A DNA stretch of 64,000 nt from Pectobacterium aroidearum (GCF_041228105.1 NZ_CP166097.1:2480001-2544000), one strand, 5' to 3'; positions 29,700 through 39,063 are shown, numbered from the stretch's first letter. Notes: generated by a model from the letters alone, not told the origin. A program made the numbers and translations.

Positions 29700-31406
29700 T
29701 TACTTCTTATTGTTGGGTTTCAAGGTTTCGCCAACGTTCAGCAGGAAGATTTCGTTATCGCGAGTAGATATGCGAGTTGAACCGTCTTCCATACGGTAGC
29801 CGCCCTCGGTGAAGCCCGCACCATTCAGGAATGGGGCAACGGACTGTGGCTGATTGCGTACCGCCGCTTCCAGCGCTAACAGGGCATAAGGCTCGATGGT
29901 GTCGACATCAGCATATTGTCTGTTGGGATCGGCCATAAAGAAGCCGTTCTTATAACGCGTGCTGATAATGTTATCGCCCACTTTTTCCGCCAGCGACAGA
30001 TAGTCTTTCACTTTGCTCGCCTGATACAGATCCAGCAGCGCGAACAGGGCGTAAGGATCGTTGTTCTTGGTAGTGAGATCCACTTTGACGTCTTTACCCG
30101 GCGCTGAACCTAACTCACCCAACCCCTGTGCGCGAGCGATGCCGCGTGCGACACGCCATAGTTCGGCGTCCGGTAAAACGGTATAGGCACGAGAATACGA
30201 CAGCAGGAATGAGTTATCCGCAGGATAAGGCTTGATCACGGTGCCTTTTTTGCCGTAGTAGCCATCACGCGGCAGAACGTAATTGGAGAGATCTTTGCCG
30301 TTAGCGAGCATCGGGCGGAACGTGTTATCGGACTCGTTATAGGCATACTTGGCAAAGGCTTTCAGGCCATCGGTTGTCCACGTCAGAAGTTCCTTGCCTT
30401 CCGCCCCTAAATCTTTACCCAACTGGAGTTGCATGAGCGCATTTTCGGAATAGATCGTACTGGTGCGTCCTTTCAGCATCATATTACCTTCCAGCGCGGT
30501 GGGGCCGAACTCAGGGCCAAACTGACGCTGGGCGCGATCGCCGTATTTGGAATGCGTATCGGCATCGTCGGTGGTTTCATCACGCTTCAGCGCCTGAGTA
30601 AACTGATACACGCCAAGCCCGGTTGCTTTATCCCGTGGCAGCACATACTGCTGTGCCAGACGTTTTGCCCAGACCAGCGCGCCGTCCTCTTTATTGTATT
30701 TGTACAAGAGCGAGGCGGAATAGATCAGATCGTTCCCCGCATTCAGGAAACTGAGGCCTTTGGTGGCGAAGAAGGGCGGCTGTTGCTCAAACGGACTTTG
30801 CCAGAGCGCACCCATTTTTTGCCCGTATTTACCGTGGCGACTGGTTTCCATGATTTTCCAGTCATAAACGTGCGCATTCCAGAAACCGCGAATAAAGCGT
30901 GCGGTGGCCTCTTTATCAACGCTGAACATCAAATCGTAGTAGGGATAGGCATTTTTCAGCTCATGCACCATCTCTTTTTCGCTCGGGCCTTCCGGCTGCA
31001 GCGTTTTTAAATCAACGAAACGGTGACCGCCCCAAATCAGCAGGCCGCTCTCATCCTGATAGTGTTGGAAGTGATACTTCACAATCGCTTCGGCGCGCTG
31101 CTTATAGCTGGGGTTGCCGCTCAGGTTACTTAACCCGACCAGCACGCGCATCAGGTTTTGCTGCGCGGAGAAGTTAGACAACACGGCATGGCGGCCGTCA
31201 GGGAAGATCCATTCCATCTGCTTGCCAGTACGCGGATCGATACCATCGGCGAGCAGCGGTGTGGGTGATTGACCGTGATACTGGTCACCGGCTTTGGTCA
31301 GCACGTTGTCAACATACTGATTGACGATAGTGAGACGGTCTGGTGTAGCGGCGCTGGCCTGTAAAGCAACCAGACCTGCAAGAAGCGACAGCGCAAATTT
31401 TTTCAT
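29700..31406 (-). CDS. Periplasmic pectate lyase, polysaccharide lyase family 2 (PelY/Pel153-like)
   Basis: This 568-residue enzyme cleaves pectate or oligogalacturonates by beta-elimination. The sequence has a clear signal peptide (SLLAGLVALQASA) followed by a PL2-type catalytic domain (LIWGGHRFVDL, MVHELKNAYPYYDLMF, GNDLIYSASLLYKYN, ALFALLDLYQASK). PL2 enzymes come in cytosolic (PelW) and periplasmic (PelY, Pel153) forms; the signal peptide puts this one in the periplasm, where it would shorten oligomers brought in by the adjacent KdgM-type porins. It lies 107 bases downstream of the porin gene on the same strand, with a hairpin between, so partial co-transcription is likely. KdgR control is expected from the pathway, but I saw no box directly in front of this gene. 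Confidence 0.9.
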   Translation of the reverse strand: MKKFALSLLAGLVALQASAATPDRLTIVNQYVDNVLTKAGDQYHGQSPTPLLADGIDPRTGKQMEWIFPDGRHAVLSNFSAQQNLMRVLVGLSNLSGNPSYKQRAEAIVKYHFQHYQDESGLLIWGGHRFVDLKTLQPEGPSEKEMVHELKNAYPYYDLMFSVDKEATARFIRGFWNAHVYDWKIMETSRHGKYGQKMGALWQSPFEQQPPFFATKGLSFLNAGNDLIYSASLLYKYNKEDGALVWAKRLAQQYVLPRDKATGLGVYQFTQALKRDETTDDADTHSKYGDRAQRQFGPEFGPTALEGNMMLKGRTSTIYSENALMQLQLGKDLGAEGKELLTWTTDGLKAFAKYAYNESDNTFRPMLANGKDLSNYVLPRDGYYGKKGTVIKPYPADNSFLLSYSRAYTVLPDAELWRVARGIARAQGLGELGSAPGKDVKVDLTTKNNDPYALFALLDLYQASKVKDYLSLAEKVGDNIISTRYKNGFFMADPNRQYADVDTIEPYALLALEAAVRNQPQSVAPFLNGAGFTEGGYRMEDGSTRISTRDNEIFLLNVGETLKPNNKK

Positions 31407-31437
31407 TTTTATCTACCTGTATAGCTTTTGTAATAAA

Positions 31438-31464
31438 GGGATCCTGCTTGATAAACAGGATCCC
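31438..31464 (-). terminator. Intercistronic hairpin between porin and pectate lyase genes
   Basis: GGGATCCTG / CAGGATCCC form a 9-bp perfect stem with a 9-base loop. On the minus strand it is followed by TTTATT. It may act as a partial terminator or as a processing site that lets the porin be made in larger amount than the lyase. Confidence 0.6.
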
Positions 31465-31513
31465 CGAGAAACATGGCATAGTCGTCAGCCATTGTTAGAA
31501 AGCTAAGTCGTTG

Positions 31514-32266
31514 TTAGAACGTATAGGTGAAGCCGACTTTCCCTTTTCCTTCACGCGATTTCACATCACGCCCGCTGGCGACATCTTCAACGCCAACGTG
31601 TGCCGTCCAGTTGTCGTTGATGGTGTAAGACACATCAAAATCCTGCTGATAATCATGCTTTTTGTTGTTTTGCAGCACGTAATCCGCGTGATAGTAGTAA
31701 GCGGTGTACGCCAGCGTGAAGTTACCGAAACCCTTGTAGGCCACACCCGCTTCATAGCGGTGACGGTGGGTGTCATCATCCGTGCTGGTACGCTTGCTGC
31801 GGGTGATTTTTCTGAGGTCATAGCGATATTGCGCATGAAGATCCGTCTTGTCAGTCACCGCCCAGGTCAGTTTCAAACCTGGCGTATAGCGTGCGCCGGA
31901 ACTCTGGCTGGCGCCGATATCGCCTACGGTGCCTTCACCGCTGGTGCCGCCGGAGTAGAAGCGCGCTTCCAGATTCGGCGTTAAGGTTAGTTCAGGCGTT
32001 AAGCTGTAGGCATAGCCGGTATAAAAAGCATAAGAATTCGAGACGACATCATCGATGGTCAGATCTTTATTCTTATTATAAAAGTTCAGCTCAACGCCAA
32101 CGTACAGGCCATTATCCATAAAATGCCGCATGCCGATTTGATCACCGTGGTAGCGATTCATCGTTCCCCAGCTATGTTCATAGCTGAGTTTGGTATCAGA
32201 GGCAGAGGCGGAAATAGCATAAATTTGGGCAAAGAGAATACCGGCCACAAGGTAGCGTTTTTTCAT
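31514..32266 (-). CDS. KdgM-family oligogalacturonate-specific outer-membrane porin
   Basis: This 250-residue outer-membrane barrel has a signal peptide (YLVAGILFAQIYAISASAS), alternating beta-strand sequence throughout, a central YRYDLRKITRS stretch (the RYRY...R feature of KdgM proteins) and a C-terminal FTYTF ending in phenylalanine. KdgM-family channels let acidic oligogalacturonates cross the outer membrane. I start at the ATG of MKKRYLV (32266); an ATG at 32278 is also in frame and neither has a strong ribosome site. It is in the same direction as the periplasmic pectate lyase, fitting uptake followed by periplasmic cleavage. Confidence 0.85.
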   Translation of the reverse strand: MKKRYLVAGILFAQIYAISASASDTKLSYEHSWGTMNRYHGDQIGMRHFMDNGLYVGVELNFYNKNKDLTIDDVVSNSYAFYTGYAYSLTPELTLTPNLEARFYSGGTSGEGTVGDIGASQSSGARYTPGLKLTWAVTDKTDLHAQYRYDLRKITRSKRTSTDDDTHRHRYEAGVAYKGFGNFTLAYTAYYYHADYVLQNNKKHDYQQDFDVSYTINDNWTAHVGVEDVASGRDVKSREGKGKVGFTYTF

Positions 32267-32397
32267 TATGGGCACCATTAATATTGGTCGTTAATTGTGA
32301 AAACTGTGCGCTGATAGACAAAATTCATTCATGAATTTATTTTTCCCTCAACGCGGCACGAAATACGGCGTGTTTCCTTTATAAAGTTCGGTATTTC

Positions 32398-33216
32398 TTA
32401 GAAAACGTAGTTGAAACCAACTTTGATTTTCCCCTGACGGCTTGATGATGTGCTGGATTGGCTAATATCATCATACTCAATGTAAGGAGTTAGCTGTTTG
32501 TTTAACTTATATTGAACTTTGAACTGATGCTCATAGTCCGTTTTACCATTGTCATAGACGGCGTATTCTCTTTCTGTGAATTCACCCTTGCTATATTTAT
32601 ACGATTTTGTCGTGTTATCGCCGATATAGTAGTTAAAGACGTAAGTCAGATTAATATTATCAAAGCCAGAATACGTTACCCCAGCATCCAGACGGTGGCG
32701 TCCGGTGTCGGATTTTGACAAATAAGATTCCCCAGCGTGACCATATTTATCTGACGTGGAAATGGTCGAATAACGCGAGCTACGTGTCGGTTTCTTATAT
32801 TCATAACGGTAGCGGCCATAAGTGGACCAATCGCTGTTAATTCGATAGTTATATTTCAGCCCCGGTTGATACATCATGCTGGCATTGCCGATGGAGAATT
32901 CAAAGCTCGGCGTTAAGGTAGCGGCCTTGCTTAGCTTGAAGTCCTTACCGATCACCATGCCGCCAGAACCGCCCTGCATGTCATCATAGGCAACGTCGTA
33001 GTTGCTGTTCCCGCCTGCTGACGTACTGAATTTGACTTCGTACGACCAGCCGTTGGTTTTCTTGTGAATGAGCTTGATGGAGTCTGCGTGGCGGCGGTCT
33101 TCCGTCTTCCAGTTATGTTCGTACTGAAAGGTCGTTTTGCCATCGGTTTCTGCCTGAGTGAGGAAAGGAGCGAATCCGGCACAAACGATGAGTAGGTTAC
33201 GTGTGTATATTTTCAT
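32398..33216 (-). CDS. Second KdgM-family outer-membrane porin
   Basis: This 272-residue barrel protein has a signal peptide (NLLIVCAGFAPFLTQAE), the start TTFQYEHNWKTEDRRHADS, a YGRYRYEYKKPTRSS motif and a C-terminal KVGFNYVF. It shares layout with the neighbouring porin (YEH..W near the start, YRY..R.ITRS/PTRSS in the middle) and is probably an old tandem duplicate with a different oligomer preference. A GAAAGA purine stretch precedes the ATG. It lies upstream of the first porin on the same strand with a 131-base gap. A KdgR-like operator lies about 335 bases upstream. Confidence 0.85.
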   Translation of the reverse strand: MKIYTRNLLIVCAGFAPFLTQAETDGKTTFQYEHNWKTEDRRHADSIKLIHKKTNGWSYEVKFSTSAGGNSNYDVAYDDMQGGSGGMVIGKDFKLSKAATLTPSFEFSIGNASMMYQPGLKYNYRINSDWSTYGRYRYEYKKPTRSSRYSTISTSDKYGHAGESYLSKSDTGRHRLDAGVTYSGFDNINLTYVFNYYIGDNTTKSYKYSKGEFTEREYAVYDNGKTDYEHQFKVQYKLNKQLTPYIEYDDISQSSTSSSRQGKIKVGFNYVF

Positions 33217-33549
33217 TCTGTCTTTCTCTTTCTTGATGAATAAATAATATTATTGGCGAGTGCAGTCTCTATCTTTAAAACCAGACAGTGGATGCCATTT
33301 TTTGGGCGTAAAAATAGAATCACCAGAAATGATGATGACGCCATTAATAATGTCAGACAGGGCGAGATCCCTGGTAAATCAGATTTCTATCAATTCATCG
33401 ATGCTCCCTTATATATGACTTTGTTTGTGGGTATTTCAATCAGCGAAATGGCTTAGGCTGATGAGTGAATGTCGATAATTTATACCACTTACTGGTTGTC
33501 CTAATTATCAGCAGGCTTGATAATTAGGTCGTGTGGCATTATGGTGAAA

Positions 33550-33568
33550 AGGAAACACTGTTTCATTT
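33550..33568. promoter_or_regulatory. KdgR-type operator
   Basis: The sequence contains GAAAC-ACT-GTTTC (33552-33564) flanked by GG and ATTT, matching the dyad core of KdgR boxes (GAAAC-N3-GTTTC). KdgR represses pectin-breakdown genes until 2-keto-3-deoxygluconate appears. The site is 334 bases from the porin start and about 280 bases before the hrp box, so the porin transcript on the minus strand is its likely target, through a long leader. Confidence 0.6.
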
Positions 33569-33843
33569 ATGTGGATCACACATTTGGTTACTCTTTGAAA
33601 TTTTTTGTAATCATTTCGTCTGATTATTGTAAGAGTAAAGAAGGGCGGTAACGACGATCGTTGTTGTCAGGTTGGGAGATGTATCTCTTGATCGTTAATG
33701 ATGATGGTGATATGTAATTGAACAGCCGTTAACCGATTATCTGTCTTATTCTCCACATCATTCCGTGAATATTCTTTGGAAAGCGATTTCCATAAAAATG
33801 AATAAACAGCCAATAGCCATCAAATACCCCTGAATATTTTCAG

Positions 33844-33871
33844 GGAACCTATCGCGTTTTCATTCCACTCA
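33844..33871 (+). promoter_or_regulatory. HrpL-dependent promoter (hrp box)
   Basis: GGAACC at 33844-33849 and CCACTCA at 33865-33871 are separated by exactly 15 bases. This is the full consensus recognised by the ECF sigma factor HrpL in plant-pathogenic enterobacteria and Pseudomonas. The downstream gene begins about 105 bases later on the same strand, so its expression should follow the type III secretion system. Confidence 0.9.
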
Positions 33872-33976
33872 CTTATACCCGTCATCCTGCGAGCGGCACT
33901 CTTGCTGGCCTTTCTGTGCTCGAATGACGCGGGAGACTCGTTTGTTAAGCCTGACGACAGCAGAATGGAGACAGTA

Positions 33977-35737
33977 ATGATCAATCGTATTGAGAACGGA
34001 AATCGGTGGGGAAATACTGCGTCTTTGCCTGCGCCACACAATACAGAAGCGAGTCGGCAGGGTGGACAAACGACGGCATTGCCTACTGCACGGTCGGGTT
34101 CGCGCTCAATCGATTTTGGCGACGCGTCGCCGAGCCTGTCGCCAGTGCCTTCTGGCCAGAGATCAATGTCACCCGCGCGCGTGCTGCCAACTATGCAAAT
34201 TGCCGACAGTTCACTGATTGCGGAACCCAAGCCTTCCGTCGATCTTCAGGCGATAGATAGCTCGGAGCACAGTAACGCCAGGGCATTGGAAAAGTGGTCG
34301 GCATTGTTGAGCGATCTGCCGGAAAACGAACGCGAAAAGGCGGCAAAGGAGCTGAATCGCCCGCTGGCGGCGGCGAAAATGTTACAAGAGGGCGGCACGA
34401 ACGCGGAAAAAGCGCTTGTCTATCTGCGTGAAAATCCGGCGATCTACACTGCGATGGATACGGCAAAGGATGGCGGTAGAGCCGACGGACATATCTCGAA
34501 TCGGGATACCAAATCCTTTATTAAAAGCATGGAGCGACGTGCCAGCGATGCCAGCCATGTTGTGCAGGAATATCGGGAAAAAAATCCGACAGCCGATGCG
34601 CAGTCGCTGCGGTTAGTACAATCTTCCGCGCTTTTGCTCGCCAACGAGCCGCTGCTTAATGCTGCCGATGCCAAAAAATCCTACACGCATTCTCCGCCGC
34701 AAAAGAACGATCGCACCAGCACCCTGACCGATCTGAACGCGATCATGACCGACAACCCGACGCTATCACCTCAGCTAAAAGCGGCTGCCCGACTGTGGTC
34801 TAATCCTGGGCTGTTCGGGATTCTGGAACATGCGGATGTCAAAGGAGAAAAACTGGCACGAGTCCCACATGATGGCAAACTGATGATGAAGGACATGAAA
34901 AGTTGGATCCGCGAACAGGCACCAGTGAACCATCAGGAAGCGGCAGATACGTTACACAATGCGGCGGCGCTAGGACTGGCGGCAAAAACCGATATCAGTA
35001 CGTTGAATGAAGCCGTTTTTACCCGACCGCAGCAGTACAGCGGGGCGCAAAAGTCGGCGACATTGGTCAAACTGCAACAGACGCTGGAGCAGGTCATGGC
35101 GGGGCGTGAATACCGGAATACCGAAGAAACGGAAAAGGTGTTAAATCAACGCATTGAAGCGCTACAGAAAGACAGGGATGTGATTCAGCATTTTGAGCAG
35201 GCGGTGCCGCGTGAAATAAACGCCATTTTACTGTCCGATCCGCTGCTTGCGCAGGCGGCGATGAGCCAACGTTTCTCTACGATATCACCGACTGCGCCGC
35301 GAACGGTTGGACTTGATGCTTCCCCCTCGGCTGCATCACATGAGGGGACGGGAGTAAAAAGCGATGCGCAGGCGGTGAAAGAGGCCGGGCGCAGCGTGAT
35401 GAGTTTTGCTAAATCGTCGTTGCACGCAGAGGATTTAACCAAGGCGGCGGGGAGTAAAACGGCCATTGGGCTGGCTGGTAAAGCGGGCGCAGCGATTGCC
35501 GGAAAAGTCGTGGGGGCTATCGCGGGTGAGGCCGCTGGTGCGGCAGCCGCCTCTGCCGTTGGTGCGGCCGCAGGGCCGGTGGGATGGGCAGTGAGCGGGG
35601 CGCTCAGCATTGGTATGGGGATTGCGGAACTGGTGAACTTTTTCAATGCCAAAAGTAAACTCAAGAACCGGCGGGAAGATTTTGCCAAAACGGTTAACCC
35701 CGCTCTGGAACAGTTCAATATTCCCAAACCGCGCTGA
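33977..35737 (+). CDS. HrpK/HrpF/NolX-like type III secretion translocator or effector
   Basis: This 586-residue protein lies under a perfect hrp box. The N-terminus is rich in S, T, P, N and Q with no signal peptide, as in type III substrates. It carries GGTNAEKALVYLRENPAIYTAM and DGHISNRDTKSF, and again NPGLFGILEHAD and DGKLMMKDMKSW; this double N-P / D-G pattern resembles the HrpF/NolX/HrpK group. Near the C-terminus a long alanine/glycine-rich hydrophobic segment (residues ~490-560, with AGAAIAGKVVGAIAGE) could insert in the host membrane. A GGAG site 6 bases upstream selects the ATG at 33977 over longer in-frame starts. It probably helps deliver effectors such as DspE into plant cells. 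The exact family is inferred from memory of motifs. Confidence 0.75.
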   Translation: MINRIENGNRWGNTASLPAPHNTEASRQGGQTTALPTARSGSRSIDFGDASPSLSPVPSGQRSMSPARVLPTMQIADSSLIAEPKPSVDLQAIDSSEHSNARALEKWSALLSDLPENEREKAAKELNRPLAAAKMLQEGGTNAEKALVYLRENPAIYTAMDTAKDGGRADGHISNRDTKSFIKSMERRASDASHVVQEYREKNPTADAQSLRLVQSSALLLANEPLLNAADAKKSYTHSPPQKNDRTSTLTDLNAIMTDNPTLSPQLKAAARLWSNPGLFGILEHADVKGEKLARVPHDGKLMMKDMKSWIREQAPVNHQEAADTLHNAAALGLAAKTDISTLNEAVFTRPQQYSGAQKSATLVKLQQTLEQVMAGREYRNTEETEKVLNQRIEALQKDRDVIQHFEQAVPREINAILLSDPLLAQAAMSQRFSTISPTAPRTVGLDASPSAASHEGTGVKSDAQAVKEAGRSVMSFAKSSLHAEDLTKAAGSKTAIGLAGKAGAAIAGKVVGAIAGEAAGAAAASAVGAAAGPVGWAVSGALSIGMGIAELVNFFNAKSKLKNRREDFAKTVNPALEQFNIPKPR

Positions 35738-35746
35738 TACGCCAGC

Positions 35747-35923
35747 TTAAATTTCAAAGCCAGGGGCGACTTCTTTTACTGGTTTTTTACACACTTCGGG
35801 CTTGGGTTGGTTCGCCGGAAGGTTTTTGCAGTCAGGCGCAAAAGGGTTCAATGCATCGCGATTCAGATAGAGCACAAACAGGATCAGAATGATGAGAGGG
35901 ATAAGAATGCGTTTTCTTTTCAT
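35747..35923 (-). CDS. Small membrane-anchored protein of unknown function
   Basis: This 58-residue ORF on the minus strand, convergent with the HrpK-like gene, has a basic start (MKRKR), one strong membrane helix (ILIPLIILILFVLYL) and a periplasm-side tail with two cysteines (PDCKN and EVCKK) that could form a disulfide. An AAGAAAG purine stretch precedes the ATG. The basic-hydrophobic-cysteine plan looks like a genuine single-pass protein rather than chance. I do not recognise a family. Confidence 0.55.
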   Translation of the reverse strand: MKRKRILIPLIILILFVLYLNRDALNPFAPDCKNLPANQPKPEVCKKPVKEVAPGFEI

Positions 35924-36071
35924 GGCTATCTTTCTTGGTTGCGTTGCAAAAAATGTGTGTATGTTAAAAAAACAGGAAAAATTCTAACGCGTTACGCGGC
36001 TTTTGTCTTTAGCCTGCTCGATTTCCACCTTATTGTAGTCGTTTGGCGTGATGGTATCGGCAGGGCGGAAG

Positions 36072-37079
36072 ATGAAAAAGATTCGATTTGCGGCGATTGG
36101 GTTAGTGCACAACCACATTTATGACATGTGTCGACAACTGGTTGATGCAGGAGCGGAATTGGTTGGCGTGTTCGAGTCCGATCCAAATAATCGGGAAAAA
36201 TTCATCTCGCTTTTCCCCTCCGTACCTTTTGCTGATTCTGCGGAACAGCTGATTGGCGACGCCTCTATCGATCTCATCGCCTGTGCCGTTATTCCCAGCG
36301 ACCGAGCCGAACTGGCGCTGCGCACGCTGGAGGCAGGCAAAGATTTCTTCACCGCCAAACCGCCGCTGACCACGCTGGAGCAGTTGGATGCCGTCCAGCG
36401 TCGGGTAGCAGAAACCGGCCGCAAGTTTGCCGTGTACTTTAATGAGCGAATCAATGTGGATAGCGCGCTGTTTGCCGGTGAACTAGTGCAACAGGGTGAG
36501 ATCGGTCGAGTGATTCAGACGATCGGCGTTGGCCCCCATCGTGAACGCGGCGTGCGGCCTGACTGGTTTTATCAAAAGCGTCAGTACGGCGGGATCCTCT
36601 GCGATATCGGTATTCATCAGATCGAACAGTTTCTCTATTTTACCGGCAACACCGATGCGCAAGTGGTGACCAGCCAGACGGCGAATTATCACCACCCGCA
36701 CCAGCCAGAATTTGAGGATTTTGGCGATGCGATGCTGCTGGGTGACAATGGGGCAACGGGCTATTTTCGCTGTGACTGGTTTACGCCGGATGGATTGAGC
36801 GTCTGGGGTGACGGCCGTCTGACGATACTGGGGACAGAAGGTTATATCGAAATCAGAAAGTATGTCGATTTGACGCGCGGCGAAAGCAACGTCGTTTATC
36901 TGGTGAATGGTAAAGGTGAACAGCGCTTTACCCCCGCAGGCTGCGTCGAGCGCACCTTTTTCCCGAATTTTTTGCATGACTGCCGTGAGCGCACCGAGCT
37001 GGCAATGCCGCAAGCGCATATCTTCAAAGCAACGGAACTGTCGATTCTGGCGCAGCAGGCCGCGAAGAAGATCGTTTAA
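36072..37079 (+). CDS. Gfo/Idh/MocA-family NAD(P)-dependent oxidoreductase
   Basis: This 335-residue cytosolic dehydrogenase has an N-terminal Rossmann domain (FAAIGLVHNHIYDM at the start, VFESDPNN after strand 2, and GKDFFTAKPPLTTLEQ holding the EKP-like lysine near residue 93). The C-terminal domain has GILCDIGIHQIEQFLYFTG, the conserved D..H region of the family. Members oxidise or reduce sugars and inositols. The modified motif (TAKPP for EKP) and the GLVHNH start suggest a less common subgroup. The ATG at 36072 has GGCGGAAG just before it; the ATG at 36048 would add a poor leader. It stands alone, before the urea cluster. Confidence 0.85.
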   Translation: MKKIRFAAIGLVHNHIYDMCRQLVDAGAELVGVFESDPNNREKFISLFPSVPFADSAEQLIGDASIDLIACAVIPSDRAELALRTLEAGKDFFTAKPPLTTLEQLDAVQRRVAETGRKFAVYFNERINVDSALFAGELVQQGEIGRVIQTIGVGPHRERGVRPDWFYQKRQYGGILCDIGIHQIEQFLYFTGNTDAQVVTSQTANYHHPHQPEFEDFGDAMLLGDNGATGYFRCDWFTPDGLSVWGDGRLTILGTEGYIEIRKYVDLTRGESNVVYLVNGKGEQRFTPAGCVERTFFPNFLHDCRERTELAMPQAHIFKATELSILAQQAAKKIV

Positions 37080-37260
37080 AAGAACGCTTGTTCTGCGTAT
37101 TCCTCCTGACAACCGTGCTCCGCAATGGCGCATGGTTGTTCCTTTTCTGTGCATGGCAACAAATCCCTCTCATTTAATCTCATAAAAATCAATGAAATAA
37201 AATATGGCATGGTTTTCGCTTTAGTGAATTCAATCTTGTATACCAGATGGGATTCACATC

Positions 37261-39063
37261 ATGCCAAGAATGACAGGACTCACGCTTCAGGAATGGAAAC
37301 AGCATTATCACCAGCAGGCCGATCGCGTTGGTGAAACGCTAGGCGCGCTGCTCGCCAGTTTGTCGACGGACGATCCGGTGTGGATCGCGCTGGCAACCCC
37401 TGAATTGCTTCAGGCACAGATCGCGGCGCTCTTGCCTCGGTATCGTGAAAATCCAGACGCGCTGCCGCTGTTCGGCGTTCCTTTTGCCGTCAAAGACAAT
37501 ATTGATGTTGCAGGCTGGCCGACGAGCGCGGCGTGTCCGGCGTTTACCTATCTGGCCGACAACGATGCGACTGCCGTTGCCAAACTGAAAGCGGCAGGGG
37601 CGATTGTCATTGGCAAAACCAACCTCGATCAGTTTGCGACCGGTCTGGTCGGTACGCGTTCACCGTTTGGTGAGGTGCCAAACACCTTTAACGCGGACTA
37701 TGTTAGCGGCGGATCCAGTTCAGGTTCGGCCTCGGTGCTGGCGCGCGGGCTGGTTGCGTTTTCGCTGGGAACCGATACCGCTGGATCGGGGCGCGTTCCC
37801 GCCGGGTTTAACAATATTGTCGGCCTGAAGCCGACAAAAGGGTGGTTATCGGCAAGCGGTGTTGTACCGGCCTGTCGCCTGAATGACACTATCTCGGTAT
37901 TTGCGCTGACCGTTGAAGACGCCTTTACCGTCGCTGAACTGGCTGGCGGATACGATGCCGCAGATGCCTACTCGCGCAGCCATCCCGCCAGTGCGCCTGC
38001 GGCGCTGTCAGCGACGCCGCGCTTTGCTATCCCCAGCGATCCCACTTTCTTTGCTGACGCTGTCGCTCAGGCGGCCTGGCAACACGCGCTGGTCGAATTG
38101 GAAGCGACGGGTGCGACGCTACACCCGATCGACTTCAGTATTTTCACGCAGCTAGCTGAGCAACTTTATCAAGGCCCCTGGGTGGCAGAACGCACCGTCG
38201 CGGTGGGCGACATGCTGCGGCAGCCCGAGAACATGGATCCCGTGGTGCACGGTATTGTGGCGAGCGGCGAACGCTTCAGTGCGGTAGAGGCGTTTAAAGC
38301 CGAGTACCTGCGTGCTGAACTGGCGCGTCAGATTCAGCAGACTCTGGCGTCGTTTGATGCGTTAGTCGTGCCGACGTCGCCGACCATCCACACGCGTGAA
38401 GCGATGAAACAGGAACCGGTGCGCTACAACTCCCAGTTGGGCGCCTACACCAACTTTACCAATCTGGCCGATCTCTCGGCACTGGCGCTGCCAGCCCCTT
38501 TCCGCACGGATGGTTTGCCTGCGGGAATCACGTTGATTGCGCCCGCCTGGCACGACCGTGCATTAGCGAGCTTTGGCTTGCGCTGGCAGGCACAGCTGGC
38601 GCTCACGCTGGGGGCAACAGGAAAAACGCTGCCTGTAGGACAGGCTACCTTGCCGCCTTCCACATTACACGTTCGTCTTGCCGTCGTCGGTGCGCACCTG
38701 ACGGGTATGCCGTTGAACCATCAACTGACCCGCCGTGATGCCGTACGGGTGGAAGAGACGCGCACGGCGGAAAACTATCGTCTTTATGCGCTAGCGAATA
38801 CGCAACCGGCGAAACCCGGTTTAGCGAAAAGCACCGATGGTGCGGCGATTATCGTCGAGCTGTGGGACATCCCGCTGGCGCGTTTTGGTGAGTTTGTCGC
38901 AGAGATTCCGGCGCCGCTGGGTATTGGCACGCTGACGTTAGCTGACGGACGGCAGGTTAAAGGCTTTATTTGCGAACCGACTGCGCTGAGCGACGCCGTG
39001 GATATCACGGAATTCGGCGGCTGGCGCAACTGGCTTGCCCGTCAGGAGGCGTCTCATGTTTAA
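37261..39063 (+). CDS. atzF: Allophanate hydrolase
   Basis: This 600-residue amidase hydrolyses allophanate, the product of urea carboxylase, to ammonia and CO2. The amidase-signature triad is visible: Lys78 in AVKDNID, the cis-serine region GGSSSGS at 150-156, and the nucleophile Ser176 in DTAGSGRVPAG. A C-terminal domain (about 460-600, with GAHLTGMPLNHQL and FICEPTAL) is typical of full-length allophanate hydrolases and separates it from general amidases. The stop codon overlaps the start of the urea carboxylase gene by 8 bases, showing tight coupling. Together the two proteins replace urease without nickel. Confidence 0.93.
   Translation: MPRMTGLTLQEWKQHYHQQADRVGETLGALLASLSTDDPVWIALATPELLQAQIAALLPRYRENPDALPLFGVPFAVKDNIDVAGWPTSAACPAFTYLADNDATAVAKLKAAGAIVIGKTNLDQFATGLVGTRSPFGEVPNTFNADYVSGGSSSGSASVLARGLVAFSLGTDTAGSGRVPAGFNNIVGLKPTKGWLSASGVVPACRLNDTISVFALTVEDAFTVAELAGGYDAADAYSRSHPASAPAALSATPRFAIPSDPTFFADAVAQAAWQHALVELEATGATLHPIDFSIFTQLAEQLYQGPWVAERTVAVGDMLRQPENMDPVVHGIVASGERFSAVEAFKAEYLRAELARQIQQTLASFDALVVPTSPTIHTREAMKQEPVRYNSQLGAYTNFTNLADLSALALPAPFRTDGLPAGITLIAPAWHDRALASFGLRWQAQLALTLGATGKTLPVGQATLPPSTLHVRLAVVGAHLTGMPLNHQLTRRDAVRVEETRTAENYRLYALANTQPAKPGLAKSTDGAAIIVELWDIPLARFGEFVAEIPAPLGIGTLTLADGRQVKGFICEPTALSDAVDITEFGGWRNWLARQEASHV

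Noticed and set aside
30429..31010. 193-codon plus-strand ORF inside the pectate lyase gene
   Set aside because: It is a shadow of the well-supported minus-strand PL2 gene.
33570..33585. ATGTGGATCACACAT as a CRP site next to the KdgR-type operator
   Set aside because: The half-sites are 5 bases apart instead of 6 and only partly match TGTGA-N6-TCACA.
35807..36124. 105-codon plus-strand ORF between the HrpK-like gene and the oxidoreductase
   Set aside because: It is antisense to the better-supported 58-codon membrane ORF and overlaps the oxidoreductase start; no domain seen.
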